Positions 32,066 through 41,656 are shown, counted from the first letter of the stretch. The stretch: DNA of 46,308 nucleotides from Halalkalibacter akibai JCM 9157 (GCF_000513135.1 NZ_BAUV01000035.1:1-46308), one strand, 5' to 3'. Numbers and translations are program-made. The notes: generated by a model not told the origin, from the letters alone.

Positions 32066-33069
32066 TTCATCCACGTATAGTTAGAAGGCAAAGAATGATT
32101 CTCTGTCTACTTATCATGTTGATTTTTGTAACGGCGATCATTGGAATGGGGTTAGGTTATTCTTCTTTATCATATGACAGACTGTTTCCTACTTTGTTTG
32201 GACAAGGGACTTTCAAAGAGGAATTCGTGTTATTTTCGATTCGTCTTCCGAGAATTTTTATTACATTGTTAGCCGGGATGGCACTTGCGTTATCGGGTGC
32301 TATTTTACAAGGGATTACTAGAAATGATCTAGCAGACCCAGGCATTATTGGGATCAACTCAGGTGCAGGTGTTGCAATTGCCGTTTTCTTTTTGTTTTTT
32401 CCGATCCCAACGGGTCTTTTTGTTTATTTCCTTCCAATCGTAGCTTTTGTTGGTGCATTATTAACTGCACTCATCATCTATGTTTTGGCGTATAATCGAA
32501 ATTCAGGTCTACAACCGATTAATTTAGTGCTAATTGGTGTAGGGTTCTCCATGGCACTCTCCGGAGTCATGATAGTTCTTATTTCTTCTGCTGAACGCAC
32601 AAAAGTGGATTTTATTGCGAAGTGGTTAGCAGGGAATATATGGGGAGCGGACTGGCCGTTTATTTGGGCGATTCTTCCATGGCTTATTATTTTGATACCC
32701 TTTACATTGTATAAAGCTAACCGGCTAAATCTTCTAGGTGTGAGTGAACCTGTCGCAATTGGTGTTGGTGTAGCAATTGAAAGAGAAAGAGTGGTCCTTT
32801 TATTAACAGCCGTTGCCTTAGCTGCATCAGCAGTCTCTGTAACGGGGGGAATTGCTTTTATCGGTTTAATGGCCCCGCATATGGCAAAGGCATTGGTTGG
32901 TCCTAGAAATCAATTGTTTATCCCAGTTGCCATTCTTATTGGTGGTTGGTTGTTATTGTTTGCTGATACCATTGGTCGTAATATCATTGAACCCGAAGGC
33001 ATCTCGGCGGGTATTATGGTTGCACTGATTGGAGCTCCATACTTTATGTATTTGCTATTAAAGAAATAG
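32062..33069 (+). CDS. FecCD-family iron-siderophore permease
   Basis: A 335-residue, about 9-10 helix permease. It has the typical RLPRIFITLLAGMALALSGAI, then QGITRNDLADPGIIGINSGAG, then FIGLMAPHMAKALVGP and ADTIGRNI. The ATG overlaps the stop of the first permease gene (ATGA). With a FeuB-like first permease it should form the hetero-dimeric channel served by the ATPase at 29151. The terminator follows at 33078. Confidence 0.92.
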   Translation: MIHPRIVRRQRMILCLLIMLIFVTAIIGMGLGYSSLSYDRLFPTLFGQGTFKEEFVLFSIRLPRIFITLLAGMALALSGAILQGITRNDLADPGIIGINSGAGVAIAVFFLFFPIPTGLFVYFLPIVAFVGALLTALIIYVLAYNRNSGLQPINLVLIGVGFSMALSGVMIVLISSAERTKVDFIAKWLAGNIWGADWPFIWAILPWLIILIPFTLYKANRLNLLGVSEPVAIGVGVAIERERVVLLLTAVALAASAVSVTGGIAFIGLMAPHMAKALVGPRNQLFIPVAILIGGWLLLFADTIGRNIIEPEGISAGIMVALIGAPYFMYLLLKK

Positions 33070-33077
33070 AAGCAGTG

Positions 33078-33123
33078 CCATTATATTCGGTTGAGAAATG
33101 AACTGAGTATAATGGTTTTTTGT
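33078..33123 (+). terminator. Terminator of the iron operon
   Basis: CCATTATATTCGGTT and AACTGAGTATAATGG pair over 15 bp with two wobbles, followed by seven T. Confidence 0.85.
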
Positions 33124-33170
33124 TTTTGAGAAAACTGATAGACCTAGATATTATAGAAAAATTATTGTAA

Positions 33171-33227
33171 TTGATTATCTTGGTTTTATCTATTACAATA
33201 AATAATGAATCGTAATGATTTCGATTT
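33171..33227 (+). promoter_or_regulatory. Promoter with Zur box before the FAD oxidoreductase
   Basis: TTGATT (33171-33176), 17 bases, TACAAT (33194-33199), then a 21-base Zur-like box at 33207-33227 (core ATCGTAATGATTTCGAT). It matches the B. subtilis Zur consensus (AAATCGTAAT, N, ATTACGATTT) at 18 of 20 defined positions. Confidence 0.85.
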
Positions 33228-33265
33228 AATGATGAGTTAGAAAGAAAACATAGGAGGGGTTTAAA

Positions 33266-34432
33266 TTGGTTGAGTGGACAATAATTGGAGGCGGCATTCA
33301 AGGATGTACGCTTGCAAATTATTTAATTAAAACAAATCGCACAACTATCTCAAACCTAGTCATTATAGATCCAAACCCAGAACCGTTATTTACTTGGAAA
33401 AAATGTACTAAAACAATAGAAATGCCTTTTTTAAGATCTCCATCTATCCATCACTTAGATCTTGATCCTTTTTCTCTTGAAAAGTTTGCAAAATCTGAAG
33501 AAGGTAATCGACTCACTCAATTTTATGGACGTTATGATCGACCATCTCTTGTTCTCTTTAATAAACACTGTGATGTTCTTTTCAATGAGATTCAATTAGA
33601 AAAAAGTTGGAATCAGGGGAGAGTTGAACAGTTAGTAAAGGTAAAACAAAATTGGTTGATTAAGCTTTCAGATGGAAGAGAGTTTGAGAGTAAGAATGTT
33701 GTGTTAGCAATGGGAGTCAGCGAGAACCCTAACTGGCCAGAATGGGCAAATCAGTTAGTAAACGAGGGAGCCAATGTACATCACATTTATGATAATGCAG
33801 TGAATACAGACAATAATTCAATGGATAACATGGTTATTTTGGGCGGAGGAATAAGTGCCGTACATACTGCTTTAAAGTGGAGTAAAAGACGTCCAGGAAA
33901 AGTAAGGTTAGTGACTAGACACCCGTTTCGACTTCATCAATTCGATTCTGATCCAGGATGGCTTGGACCTAAAAAAATGAATTCATTTAGAAAAGTAACT
34001 TGCTTAAATAAGAGAAGGCATCTCATTATTAATGCTAGACACAAAGGTTCAATCCCACAAGAACTAAAAGCGAAAGTTTTAAAAGAAGAGAAAGATGGGC
34101 GTCTAGAGATTATTGTAGATGAAATTTCTAATGCAACGTATTCAAATGGTGAGATTAATCTAAAACTAAAAAATACTAAAATTGTTACGAATCAGATTTT
34201 ATTGGCAACAGGATTTAATCCAGCACCGCCAGGTTTTAATTGGTTAACCTCTATTATAAAAAGTGAAGGTTTACTTTGTGCAGCTTGTGGTTATCCAATT
34301 GTATCCGAAAAGACTTTAGAATGGAAAGATAAATTATTTGTCATAGGTGCTCTTGCTGAACTAGCTGTTGGACCTGTGTCTCGGAATATTTCTGGTGCTC
34401 GTAGAGGGGCAGAAAGAATAGTCCAACTATAA
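33266..34432 (+). CDS. FAD/NAD(P)-binding oxidoreductase, Zur-controlled
   Basis: A 388-residue flavoprotein-like protein. The N-terminal dinucleotide fold is WTIIGGGIQGCTLANYL, a second NAD(P) fold starts NMVILGGGISAVHTALKW near residue 190, and ILLATGFNP lies near 310. The layout is that of the lysine/ornithine N-monooxygenase-like or COG4529-like flavoproteins. It starts with TTG, after AGGAGGGG. The Zur box upstream means expression in zinc shortage. The reaction is unknown; it could modify a metallophore or replace a zinc enzyme. Confidence 0.78.
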   Translation: MVEWTIIGGGIQGCTLANYLIKTNRTTISNLVIIDPNPEPLFTWKKCTKTIEMPFLRSPSIHHLDLDPFSLEKFAKSEEGNRLTQFYGRYDRPSLVLFNKHCDVLFNEIQLEKSWNQGRVEQLVKVKQNWLIKLSDGREFESKNVVLAMGVSENPNWPEWANQLVNEGANVHHIYDNAVNTDNNSMDNMVILGGGISAVHTALKWSKRRPGKVRLVTRHPFRLHQFDSDPGWLGPKKMNSFRKVTCLNKRRHLIINARHKGSIPQELKAKVLKEEKDGRLEIIVDEISNATYSNGEINLKLKNTKIVTNQILLATGFNPAPPGFNWLTSIIKSEGLLCAACGYPIVSEKTLEWKDKLFVIGALAELAVGPVSRNISGARRGAERIVQL

Positions 34433-34445
34433 CTAGTAGAAAAAT

Positions 34446-34481
34446 GAAGGATGCTTGAGCTTCGAAGCTCAAGCATCCTTC
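34446..34481. terminator. Perfect palindromic bidirectional terminator
   Basis: A 36-base perfect palindrome (16-bp stem with a 4-base loop) has GAAGGATGCTTGAGC as its arm. It lies between the convergent oxidoreductase and GTPase genes. Confidence 0.9.
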
Positions 34482-34493
34482 TTGTTTAATCAT

Positions 34494-35675
34494 CTATGCT
34501 TCAACAAACTCAGGGATTGAATCAACAAACAGTGTCCAATCGGCATTCATCTCATTCTCTGTTAATAAGCATTCATTAAGAGATTTTTTTATTTGATCAT
34601 GATCCATATCAATCCCAATTAAGACAAGCTCTGTCATTCGATCACCGTAGATGGGATCCCATTTTGCTAGAAGCTCTGGTTCTTCAAGTAACGTTTGTTG
34701 TTTTTCTTCTTCCGAATATGCAGCAACCCATTCCCCAGCTCCTTGGATGGTTACAGTTGAACCGGATTGAGAAATCAAACCTGCTACCTGGTTTCTAGAA
34801 GCTAACCATATGAAGCCTTTAGCACGAACAACATCAACTGGCCAATTTTCCATCCATGTCATAAGTCGTTCTGGATGGAAAGGTTTCCTACTACGATAAA
34901 CAAAAGAAGAAATACCATATTCTTCTGTTTCTGGTGTATGCTCTTCATTTAATTCCTTAATCCAACCAGCAGATTGACTCACTTTTTCAAAGTCAAATTT
35001 ATCTGTATTTAATATTGAAGATAATTCCACTTTAGAGAATGATGTAGGAATGATATCGGCGTCAGCATTTAATTTTCTCATGAAACCGATTATTTCATTT
35101 CTATCAAGTTGTTCTAACATCTCTACTTTATTTAAGACAATTACATCAGCAAATTCAATTTGATCAACAAGAAGGTCGGAAATTTCTCGTGTATCCGAGT
35201 CGTCAGTACCTTCTTTACGATCAAGTAGTGTTTCACCTGAAGCATAATCCTCCCAAAAGCGGTTGGCATCAACCACGGTCACCATTGTATCAAGCTTACA
35301 TTTTTGAGTTAAGTCAATTCCTACTTCCTCATCAATATACGTAAATGTCTGTGCTACTGGAACTGGTTCACTAATACCAGAAGATTCAATGACGATATAA
35401 TCAATGTTACCAGCATCGACAATACGTTCAACCTCTTGCATAAGATCTTCACGTAGAGTACAGCAAATACAGCCATTTTGAAGCTCAACTAATTTTTCCT
35501 CAGTTCTTGAGAAGCCATTATTTTTAACAAGTGTTGCATCAATATTAACTTCGCTCATATCGTTTACGATTACTGCAACTTTCAATCCCTCACGATTCGT
35601 TAAAATGTGGTTTAGTAATGTCGTTTTACCTGAACCAAGATAGCCACTTAAAACAGTAACTGGTACTTTTTTCAT
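34494..35675 (-). CDS. COG0523 zinc-responsive GTPase (YciC/ZagA-like)
   Basis: A 393-residue G3E-family GTPase, a zinc metallochaperone candidate. Walker A is GYLGSGKTT (residues 11-19), the metal-binding GCICC motif is at 68-72, Walker B is [14 protein letters not shown] near 95, and the guanine motif is VLNKVEM near 180. The C-terminal CobW_C domain includes FHPERLMTW and FIWLASR. The B. subtilis homologue YciC, now ZagA, is induced by zinc limitation through Zur and activates folate synthesis enzyme FolE. A Zur box lies at 35747. The ATG at 35675 follows GGAGGAAAAACG. Confidence 0.9.
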   Translation of the reverse strand: MKKVPVTVLSGYLGSGKTTLLNHILTNREGLKVAVIVNDMSEVNIDATLVKNNGFSRTEEKLVELQNGCICCTLREDLMQEVERIVDAGNIDYIVIESSGISEPVPVAQTFTYIDEEVGIDLTQKCKLDTMVTVVDANRFWEDYASGETLLDRKEGTDDSDTREISDLLVDQIEFADVIVLNKVEMLEQLDRNEIIGFMRKLNADADIIPTSFSKVELSSILNTDKFDFEKVSQSAGWIKELNEEHTPETEEYGISSFVYRSRKPFHPERLMTWMENWPVDVVRAKGFIWLASRNQVAGLISQSGSTVTIQGAGEWVAAYSEEEKQQTLLEEPELLAKWDPIYGDRMTELVLIGIDMDHDQIKKSLNECLLTENEMNADWTLFVDSIPEFVEA

Positions 35676-35746
35676 TCGTTTTTCCTCCCACAAAACAATT
35701 ATAAAACCTCCAAAAGGGGAATTAAATTGTGCTTTCTATAGTTTTT

Positions 35747-35767
35747 AAAAAGTAATTATTACGATTT
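35747..35767 (-). promoter_or_regulatory. Zur box before the COG0523 GTPase
   Basis: The box (core GTAATTATTACGATTT) matches the Zur consensus at 18 of 20 defined positions. It lies 72 bases upstream of the leftward GTPase start. Confidence 0.85.
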
Positions 35768-35819
35768 GTACCTTAGATAAATAATTAGTTGAAACTTGTA
35801 AATAGAACATATATATGCA

Positions 35820-36089
35820 TTACCAACTAGATTTTTTTACACCTGGAACCTGTCCCTTATGCGCTAACTCTCTAAAAGCAATCCTTGAAAGTTTAAATTT
35901 ACGTAAAACACCTCGTGGTCTGCCTGTCAGTTCGCATCTTCTAGTTAATCTACCCGGAGCTGAATCCCTTGGGAGCTTACTTAGTGCTACATAGTCACCC
36001 TTTGCTTTTAGTTCTCTTCTTCTTTCTGCATAACGTGCAACAAGTTCTTGTCTTTTCTTTTCCTTTACAACTTTTGATTTTTTAGCCAT
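35820..36089 (-). CDS. rpsN: Alternative 30S ribosomal protein S14, zinc-independent
   Basis: An 89-residue S14 of the C-minus type. It lacks the CxxC...CxxC zinc ribbon of the primary bacillary S14 (61 residues) and has the longer form with [22 protein letters not shown] and the C-terminal PGVKKSSW. In B. subtilis the equivalent gene (rpsNB/yhzA) is derepressed by Zur so that zinc-free S14 can enter ribosomes. Two Zur-like boxes lie upstream (36114 and 36181). GAGGTGG precedes the ATG. Confidence 0.95.
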   Translation of the reverse strand: MAKKSKVVKEKKRQELVARYAERRRELKAKGDYVALSKLPRDSAPGRLTRRCELTGRPRGVLRKFKLSRIAFRELAHKGQVPGVKKSSW

Positions 36090-36113
36090 TTGTTGACCAC
36101 CTCGCTATCATGA

Positions 36114-36134
36114 TAATCGAAATCATTACGTTTT
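36114..36134 (-). promoter_or_regulatory. Zur box 1 of rpsN
   Basis: TAATCGAAATCATTACGT is the core of a 21-base site with 17 of 20 consensus matches, 25 bases upstream of the rpsN start. Confidence 0.8.
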
Positions 36135-36180
36135 ATATCTTAATGGATTTCAACACTGAAGTAAAGTTTCTGTCGAAAAC

Positions 36181-36201
36181 AATTCGTAATAATTACGATT
36201 T
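36181..36201. promoter_or_regulatory. Near-consensus Zur box between divergent transcripts
   Basis: AATTCGTAATAATTACGA is the core of a site with 19 of 20 consensus matches, the best in the window. It could serve rpsN (leftward), the importer operon (rightward), or both. Confidence 0.9.
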
Positions 36202-36206
36202 TCTTG

Positions 36207-36267
36207 TTGACGATTGTTTGTGAATTTAAGTATAGTATTAAAGTGTAAATAATAATCATTACGATAT
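36207..36267 (+). promoter_or_regulatory. Promoter and Zur box of the zinc-type importer operon
   Basis: TTGACG (36207-36212), an 18-base spacer and TATAGT (36231-36236) form a sigma-A promoter. A Zur-like box with ATAATAATCATTACGAT at its core (36247-36267, 17 of 20 matches) lies at the start of the transcript. Confidence 0.8.
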
Positions 36268-36439
36268 AGTGAGTTGGAAAAATAAAATCTATTATTCTTG
36301 TCTACATATGCAGAGTAAAGATTTACTTATGGAAATGGGGGTAGGGGAACCACAATTTTTGGACTGAGGTCAGTTAGAAAAAGACTCTATTAACGTGTTA
36401 GGATTTTCTATAAAAAATTAGAACGGGGTTGAATTTAAG

Positions 36440-37996
36440 TTGATTAAGAAATTTATTACTCTTTATATGGTCACAGCCGTACTTTTGTTTATTACTGGCT
36501 GTGATAACAATAGTGAAACTACTACTTCCAATGCAGGTGAAGAAATTTCAAATAGTTCTGAAACTGAGAATAAGTCTTTAACATTGTTATTTAGTTTTGC
36601 CTCCAAAACGATTGATCCTCATCAAGACTGGATGGGTGTTCGTGCAGGTATTGCAGAGACTCTAGTGAAGATTGATGAAAATTTACAAATTCAGCCATGG
36701 TTAGCAGAGTCATGGGAGCAAATGAATGAAAAAACTTGGACGTTTAAGATTAGAGATGGAGTAACGTTTCACGATGGCACACCTGTTGATGGAGAAGCAG
36801 TAAAAGCTTCATTTGAGCGTGTACTTGAAGTGAACGATGCGATTGCATCTAATTTAAAAATTGAATCTATTGAAGCAAACGGACAAGACATTACTTTTGT
36901 TACAACAGATGAATATCCTGCATTCCTTTCCGAACTAGTTCACACGAATACTTCTGTTATTAAGACTGATGTAGAAAATATTAGTGAACAACCAATCGCA
37001 ACGGGTCCATTTCAAGTTGTTGACTTTACAGCAGAAGCAGAGATCAATTTAGCAAGATACGAAGAATACTGGGACGGGGCTGCTAACTTAGAGGAAGTCA
37101 CGATTAAGTTTAACTCAGATGGTAACGTCAGAGCACTTGCCCTTCAATCAGGAGAAGCTGACATTGCTTATCATTTACCTCCTGAGACGCTAGCCCCAGT
37201 AGAAAGCAGTGAAAACCTTCGTGTTGAATCAGTGTCAAGTTTACGTGTTCATTTTATTCTCTATAATGCGGCTAACCCTGCATTACAAGATGTGAAAGTT
37301 CGAAAAGCTCTAGATTTACTTGTTAATCGCCCTGTCGCAGTCAGTGAAATCATGAATGGACACGCTACTGCAGCTAATGGACCGTACAATCCTGATTTTG
37401 CATTTGCTAGTGAAGAAGAACCAGTGAGTTACAATTCAGAACAAGCAGCGAATTTATTAAAAGAAGCAGGTTACGAGAAGAACGCTGACGGAAAGCTTGA
37501 AAAAGCAGGAGAAGTCCTTGAGCTAACATTGGCAACGTATCAAGGTAGACCAGAACTTCCATTAATGGCACAATACTTCCAAGCTGAAGCTGCAAGTCTA
37601 GGTATTGGTGTAAACATTGTAACTGTTGAGAACATTGATACTTATTTATGGGAGCAGCAAGAAGAGTGGGATTTAGCGACTTATTCAGTTTTAACTGCTC
37701 CAAGAGGAGATGGAGGTTACTTCCTTAATGTTGCCTATCTACCAGATGGTTCATTGAACCCAGGTCAAATTAATATCCCAGAACTTAATGAAGTAACAGA
37801 AAAGTTAAATGTGACTGCTGATCGTACAGAACGGATCGAGTTACAAAAGCAAGCTGTAAAAATAATTCAAAAAGAGGTGCCACAGTCATTTATTTTACAT
37901 CCACATATTATTGTTGGTGTGAATGAGCGTGTGAAAAATTGGAGTCCAGGGTCTGAAGAGTACTACTTAATCACTCACACAATGGACGTAGAATAA
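36440..37996 (+). CDS. Family 5 solute-binding lipoprotein (NikA/CntA/Opp-like)
   Basis: A 518-residue lipoprotein starting with TTG. The signal peptide ends LLFITGC with the lipid Cys at residue 21. The SBP family 5 core is seen as LVKIDENLQIQPWLAESWEQ, WTFKIRDGVTFHDGTPVDGE and the closing NERVKNWSP. Relatives bind peptides, nickel-histidine or metallophore complexes (NikA, staphylococcal CntA). Zur control makes a zinc-metallophore or zinc-chelate ligand likely. A hairpin at 38005 separates it from the permease genes. Confidence 0.88.
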   Translation: MIKKFITLYMVTAVLLFITGCDNNSETTTSNAGEEISNSSETENKSLTLLFSFASKTIDPHQDWMGVRAGIAETLVKIDENLQIQPWLAESWEQMNEKTWTFKIRDGVTFHDGTPVDGEAVKASFERVLEVNDAIASNLKIESIEANGQDITFVTTDEYPAFLSELVHTNTSVIKTDVENISEQPIATGPFQVVDFTAEAEINLARYEEYWDGAANLEEVTIKFNSDGNVRALALQSGEADIAYHLPPETLAPVESSENLRVESVSSLRVHFILYNAANPALQDVKVRKALDLLVNRPVAVSEIMNGHATAANGPYNPDFAFASEEEPVSYNSEQAANLLKEAGYEKNADGKLEKAGEVLELTLATYQGRPELPLMAQYFQAEAASLGIGVNIVTVENIDTYLWEQQEEWDLATYSVLTAPRGDGGYFLNVAYLPDGSLNPGQINIPELNEVTEKLNVTADRTERIELQKQAVKIIQKEVPQSFILHPHIIVGVNERVKNWSPGSEEYYLITHTMDVE

Positions 37997-38004
37997 TAGA
38001 AATA

Positions 38005-38050
38005 GGGGTTATCTCAAATGGTCTGTGTTTTTTGACCTTGAGATAACCCC
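38005..38050 (+). other. Operon hairpin between binding protein and permease genes
   Basis: GGGGTTATCTCAA and TTGAGATAACCCC form a perfect 13-bp stem, extended inside by a partial AATGGTC/GACCTT pairing. There is no T run after it, so it probably protects the upstream mRNA or reduces read-through. This would explain high binding-protein and low permease expression. Confidence 0.65.
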
Positions 38051-38222
38051 GAACTAATTTAACGGTGGTTATGATTTGTAGGGATGGAGTTTCACATACG
38101 TATTGTTTTGATGTTAGGTAGAGATGCAAGATGTTCATTCAGACTGCTGTACTACATTAAAGAGAAATTATATTTCAAATATTCCTTGTGAAAAGCGACT
38201 ATTTAATAGAAGAGATTAGGAG

Positions 38223-39181
38223 GTGGGTGACATTAGAAAAGTTCTTGCCATAATTGGTTCCAGAATGATTCAATTAGTTATCATGGTTCTGCTTTTATCG
38301 TTTGTGACTTTCTTATTAATGAAGGTCACACCAGGTGACCCTATTAGAGCGATCTTAAAAGTAGATGATGTAATTTCAACAACTGTGGAAGAAGAAAGAG
38401 TAAGAAAGGAATATGGCTTTGATCAACCGATTTTGCAGCAATATAGTCAGTGGATTTGGAATGTAGTACAACTTGATCTAGGTGAGTCAATCATCGCAAA
38501 AAGACCTGTGCAGGATATGATTATGACCAGGTTGCCGGCAACGATCGCTTTATCCGCTGGAGGTTTGTTGGTTCTCTTTTTGATTTCTGTTCCACTTGGA
38601 ATTGTAGGAGCTGTTTATGAAAATAAATGGCCAGACTACCTTAGTAGATGGATTGCCTTAGTGGGTGCTTCTATTCCCAGCTTTTGGCTCGGTTTGTTAT
38701 TAATCTACTTTTTTTCATTGAAGCTGAATTTATTACCGGTCATGGGGAAAGGAAGTTTGGCTCATTTTATTTTACCATCCGTCACCCTAGGAGTAGCGAT
38801 GGCACCGATGTACATTAGACTTTTACGAGAAAGACTCATATCTACGTTACAGAGTTCTTACATTGAAGCTGCAAAGGCAAGAGGCTTAGGGATGAACGAG
38901 TTCTAATTTTTCACGCCTTAAGGGGTAGTCTTATTCCAATGGTTACGATGTTTGGTTTAAGTGTGGGGAGTCTTCTTGGTGGGATAACCGTTATTGAAAT
39001 TCTCTTTTCTTGGCCAGGAATGGGAGAATTAATTGTTCAAGCAGTGATGCAGAGAGATTATCCTGTTATTCAAGGTTATATTTTAATTGTAGGTTGTTTA
39101 GTCGTCGTAACCAATTTAATTGTAGATCTACTGTATTTAGTTGTTAATCCTCAAATTAATCAAGGAAAGGAAAGTGTGTAA
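38223..39181 (+). pseudogene. OppB/NikB-type permease with a frameshift
   Basis: The first frame (38223-38906) covers most of a NikB-like permease: LLLSFVTFLLMKVTPGDPIRAIL, WIALVGASIPSFWLGLLLIYF and IEAAKARGLGMNEF, then TAA. The second frame resumes FHALRGSLIPMVTMFG and continues GSLLGGITVIEILFSWPGMGEL. One extra base in GAGTTCTAAT (for example TTT) restores the EAA-type loop and a normal 318-residue protein. The start is unclear: the GTG at 38223 lies inside AGGAGGTGGGTG, and an ATT at 38232 would be best spaced. Either a true lesion or a sequence error. Confidence 0.82.
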
Positions 39182-40026
39182 TGGAGTTGGCATATTTTAA
39201 AAATTCAAGGAAGCTCCATAATCCGAGCATGATACTAGGGATATTCCTCTTTATATTTCTGGCGGGTGTAATGCTTTTAGGGGGAGCACTTGTTACAGAT
39301 CCTTTTCAGATTGATATGGGAAACAGGTTACAAGGTTCTTCGCTCAATCATTGGCTTGGTACGGATCAATTAGGTAGAGATGTTTTTTCAAGAATTGTTT
39401 ACGGGGCTAAATTAACGATTGGCTTAGGTGTGTTTTCAATCGTAATGGCGATCTTGATTGGAATTCCGATTGGACTTTTTTCAGGTTATATCGGTGGGAA
39501 ATTGGATGCTTTTTTTATGAGAATCATTGATGGAATCTTAACTTTTCCTGATTTTATTTTAGCTATTGCCATTGCGGGAATATTGGGGCCTAGCCTAACG
39601 AATATCATCATAGCAATTGTATTAGTACGTTGGATTGTGTATGCACGTGTCGTGCGTGGGTTAGTTCTTGCAGAAAAAGAGAAGGAGTACGTTTTAGTGT
39701 CAAAGGTATCTTTTTCAAGTTCTTTTAGAACAATTCGTATGCATTTATTACCACACGTGATGCCAGACATTATTGTAATGGCGGCAATTGATATGGGTAA
39801 GGTGATTTTATTAATATCAGCTTTATCTTATATTGGACTTGGTGCTCAACCTCCTATACCTGAATGGGGAGCGATGTTAAATGAAGGTAGAGGCTATTTT
39901 CAAGTAATCCCTACTCTAATGTTATACCCTGGTCTTGCAATTTTGCTAACTGTGCTTTGTTGTAACTTGATAGGAGATGGATTAAAAAGTTACTTTGATA
40001 TACGAAAAGGGAGCGACTACATGTGA
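39181..40026 (+). CDS. OppC/NikC-type permease
   Basis: A 281-residue permease with six helices. The N-terminal helix is ILGIFLFIFLAGVMLLGG, followed by LGTDQLGRDVFSRIVYGAKLT and the EAA-like region VRGLVLAEKEKEYVLVSK. Its ATG shares a base with the TAA of the previous gene. It pairs with the broken NikB-like subunit to form the channel. Confidence 0.9.
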   Translation: MELAYFKNSRKLHNPSMILGIFLFIFLAGVMLLGGALVTDPFQIDMGNRLQGSSLNHWLGTDQLGRDVFSRIVYGAKLTIGLGVFSIVMAILIGIPIGLFSGYIGGKLDAFFMRIIDGILTFPDFILAIAIAGILGPSLTNIIIAIVLVRWIVYARVVRGLVLAEKEKEYVLVSKVSFSSSFRTIRMHLLPHVMPDIIVMAAIDMGKVILLISALSYIGLGAQPPIPEWGAMLNEGRGYFQVIPTLMLYPGLAILLTVLCCNLIGDGLKSYFDIRKGSDYM

Positions 40027-40841
40027 TGGAACCTTTATTATCAATAAATAATTTACATGTTACTAGTAATTGCGATACTAAAACATATTTGAATAAAGTA
40101 AATTTAGAAATAAAAAAAGGTGAAATGGTTGGATTAATTGGTGAAAGTGGCAGTGGGAAGAGCATGTCAGCTAGAGCTTTATTAGGTCTCGTACCTCATT
40201 CTATGAAGGTGCGTGGAGAGATTTCTTTTCAATCACAAGATCTTTTAACGATAAATGCTAAACAACATCGACGGCTTTTAGGTAAAGAGATAGGAATGAT
40301 TTTTCAAGATTATCGTGGCAGTTTTACTCCGTTTATTAAAGTTGGCAAACAAATAGTTGAGACGATTTGTACGCACTTCTCAATTAGTAAGAAGGAAGCG
40401 AAGAATTTGGCTTTAAAAGTACTGCTGGAGATGGGATTAGACTCAGAACGTATTTACCGCAGTTACCCCTTTCAATTAAGTGGGGGACAGGTGCAACGGT
40501 CAGCGATTGCGATGACGCTAGCTTTGAAACCAGACCTTCTAATATGTGATGAAGTGACGACTGCATTAGATGTAATGAACGGTGAAAAAGTGTTAAATTA
40601 CATTGATCAAGTTCGTAAAGAAACGGGATGTGCAGTTCTGATGATCACTCATGATTTGGCTCTTGCTTACAAGCGAACGGATCGTATGTATGTGATGCAT
40701 GAGGGTGAGATCGTGGAAGAGGGATTGCCTGAGCAGATTCGATGTCATCATAAGCATCCCTATACAAAAAAATTATGTTCTTGCTTGCTCTCTCTTCCCG
40801 GAGAAAACAACTTAGATCTAAATGGAAGAGTGGTCCTATGA
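40026..40841 (+). CDS. Nickel/oligopeptide-type ABC transporter ATPase (NikD/OppD)
   Basis: A 271-residue ATPase. Walker A is GESGSGKS near residue 41, the Q-loop is MIFQDYRGSFTP near 95, the signature is LSGGQVQRSA near 155, Walker B is LLICDEVTTALD near 175, and the switch is ITHDLALAY near 207. The C-terminal HHKHPYTKKL is the OppD/DppD-type motif. ATG at 40026 (TGATG overlap with the preceding gene) is preferred to the GTG at 40023. One of the two ATPases of the importer. Confidence 0.92.
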   Translation: MEPLLSINNLHVTSNCDTKTYLNKVNLEIKKGEMVGLIGESGSGKSMSARALLGLVPHSMKVRGEISFQSQDLLTINAKQHRRLLGKEIGMIFQDYRGSFTPFIKVGKQIVETICTHFSISKKEAKNLALKVLLEMGLDSERIYRSYPFQLSGGQVQRSAIAMTLALKPDLLICDEVTTALDVMNGEKVLNYIDQVRKETGCAVLMITHDLALAYKRTDRMYVMHEGEIVEEGLPEQIRCHHKHPYTKKLCSCLLSLPGENNLDLNGRVVL

Positions 40842-41608
40842 GTTTAGAAGTAGTTGGTCTATCGAAAAATTATGAGAAAAATACTCAGGTTCTAAATAAT
40901 ATATCTTTTCAAGTAAAAGAAGGAGATTGTTTAGGAATTGTAGGAGAAAGCGGGAGTGGAAAAAGCACCCTTGCTAGAGTCCTTTTAGGATTGGAGAGCT
41001 ATAAAGACGGTTCTATTATGCTTAATGGTCAACCAATCCCTCCCCAAAAACGTTCCTTACTTCGTCAGTATCGCAAAAATGTACAAATGATCTTTCAAGA
41101 TGCAAACAGTTCATTAAACCCCAAGTTACCAATTTGGAAAAGCTTACTAGAACCACTAGATAATTTCAAAGAAGTTAAGCCATCTTTCTTAGCTCATTCA
41201 AATCTAACACGAAAACAAATAGCAGAAAATCTACTTGAAATGGTCGGTTTAGGCAAAGAAATGGTTGATCGTTTTCCGGGGGAACTGAGCGGGGGACAAA
41301 AGCAACGAGTAGGAATTGCAAGAGCTATCAGTATTGAACCAACGCTTCTTATTTGTGATGAACCAACAGCAAGTTTAGACGTTACGGTTCAAATACAAAT
41401 TTTAGAATTACTGAGCGAACTGCAGAGAAAAACAAATATGACGATTTTATTTATATCCCATGATATAAGAGCAGTTACTTATCTATGTAGAAAAATGATT
41501 GTTTTGAAAGAAGGCTCTATTGTGGATCAATTTATGTTGGAAGAGCTTTATGATCAAGATCGTCATTCTTATACAAAAGCTCTAATTAAAGCAGCATCAA
41601 TTGATTAA
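40838..41608 (+). CDS. Nickel/oligopeptide-type ABC transporter ATPase (NikE/OppF)
   Basis: A 256-residue ATPase, the second motor subunit. Walker A is GESGSGKST near residue 38, the Q-loop is MIFQDANSSLNPKL near 90, the signature is LSGGQKQRVG near 150, Walker B is LLICDEPTASLD near 170, and the switch is ISHDIRAVTYLC near 203. It overlaps the previous gene's stop (ATGA). The closing DRHSYTKALI matches OppF/DppF C-termini. Confidence 0.92.
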   Translation: MSLEVVGLSKNYEKNTQVLNNISFQVKEGDCLGIVGESGSGKSTLARVLLGLESYKDGSIMLNGQPIPPQKRSLLRQYRKNVQMIFQDANSSLNPKLPIWKSLLEPLDNFKEVKPSFLAHSNLTRKQIAENLLEMVGLGKEMVDRFPGELSGGQKQRVGIARAISIEPTLLICDEPTASLDVTVQIQILELLSELQRKTNMTILFISHDIRAVTYLCRKMIVLKEGSIVDQFMLEELYDQDRHSYTKALIKAASID

Positions 41609-41656
41609 AAAAATTGTTTTACTTTTTTGGTTAGTGAGTAAGAAAAGGAGAAACAG

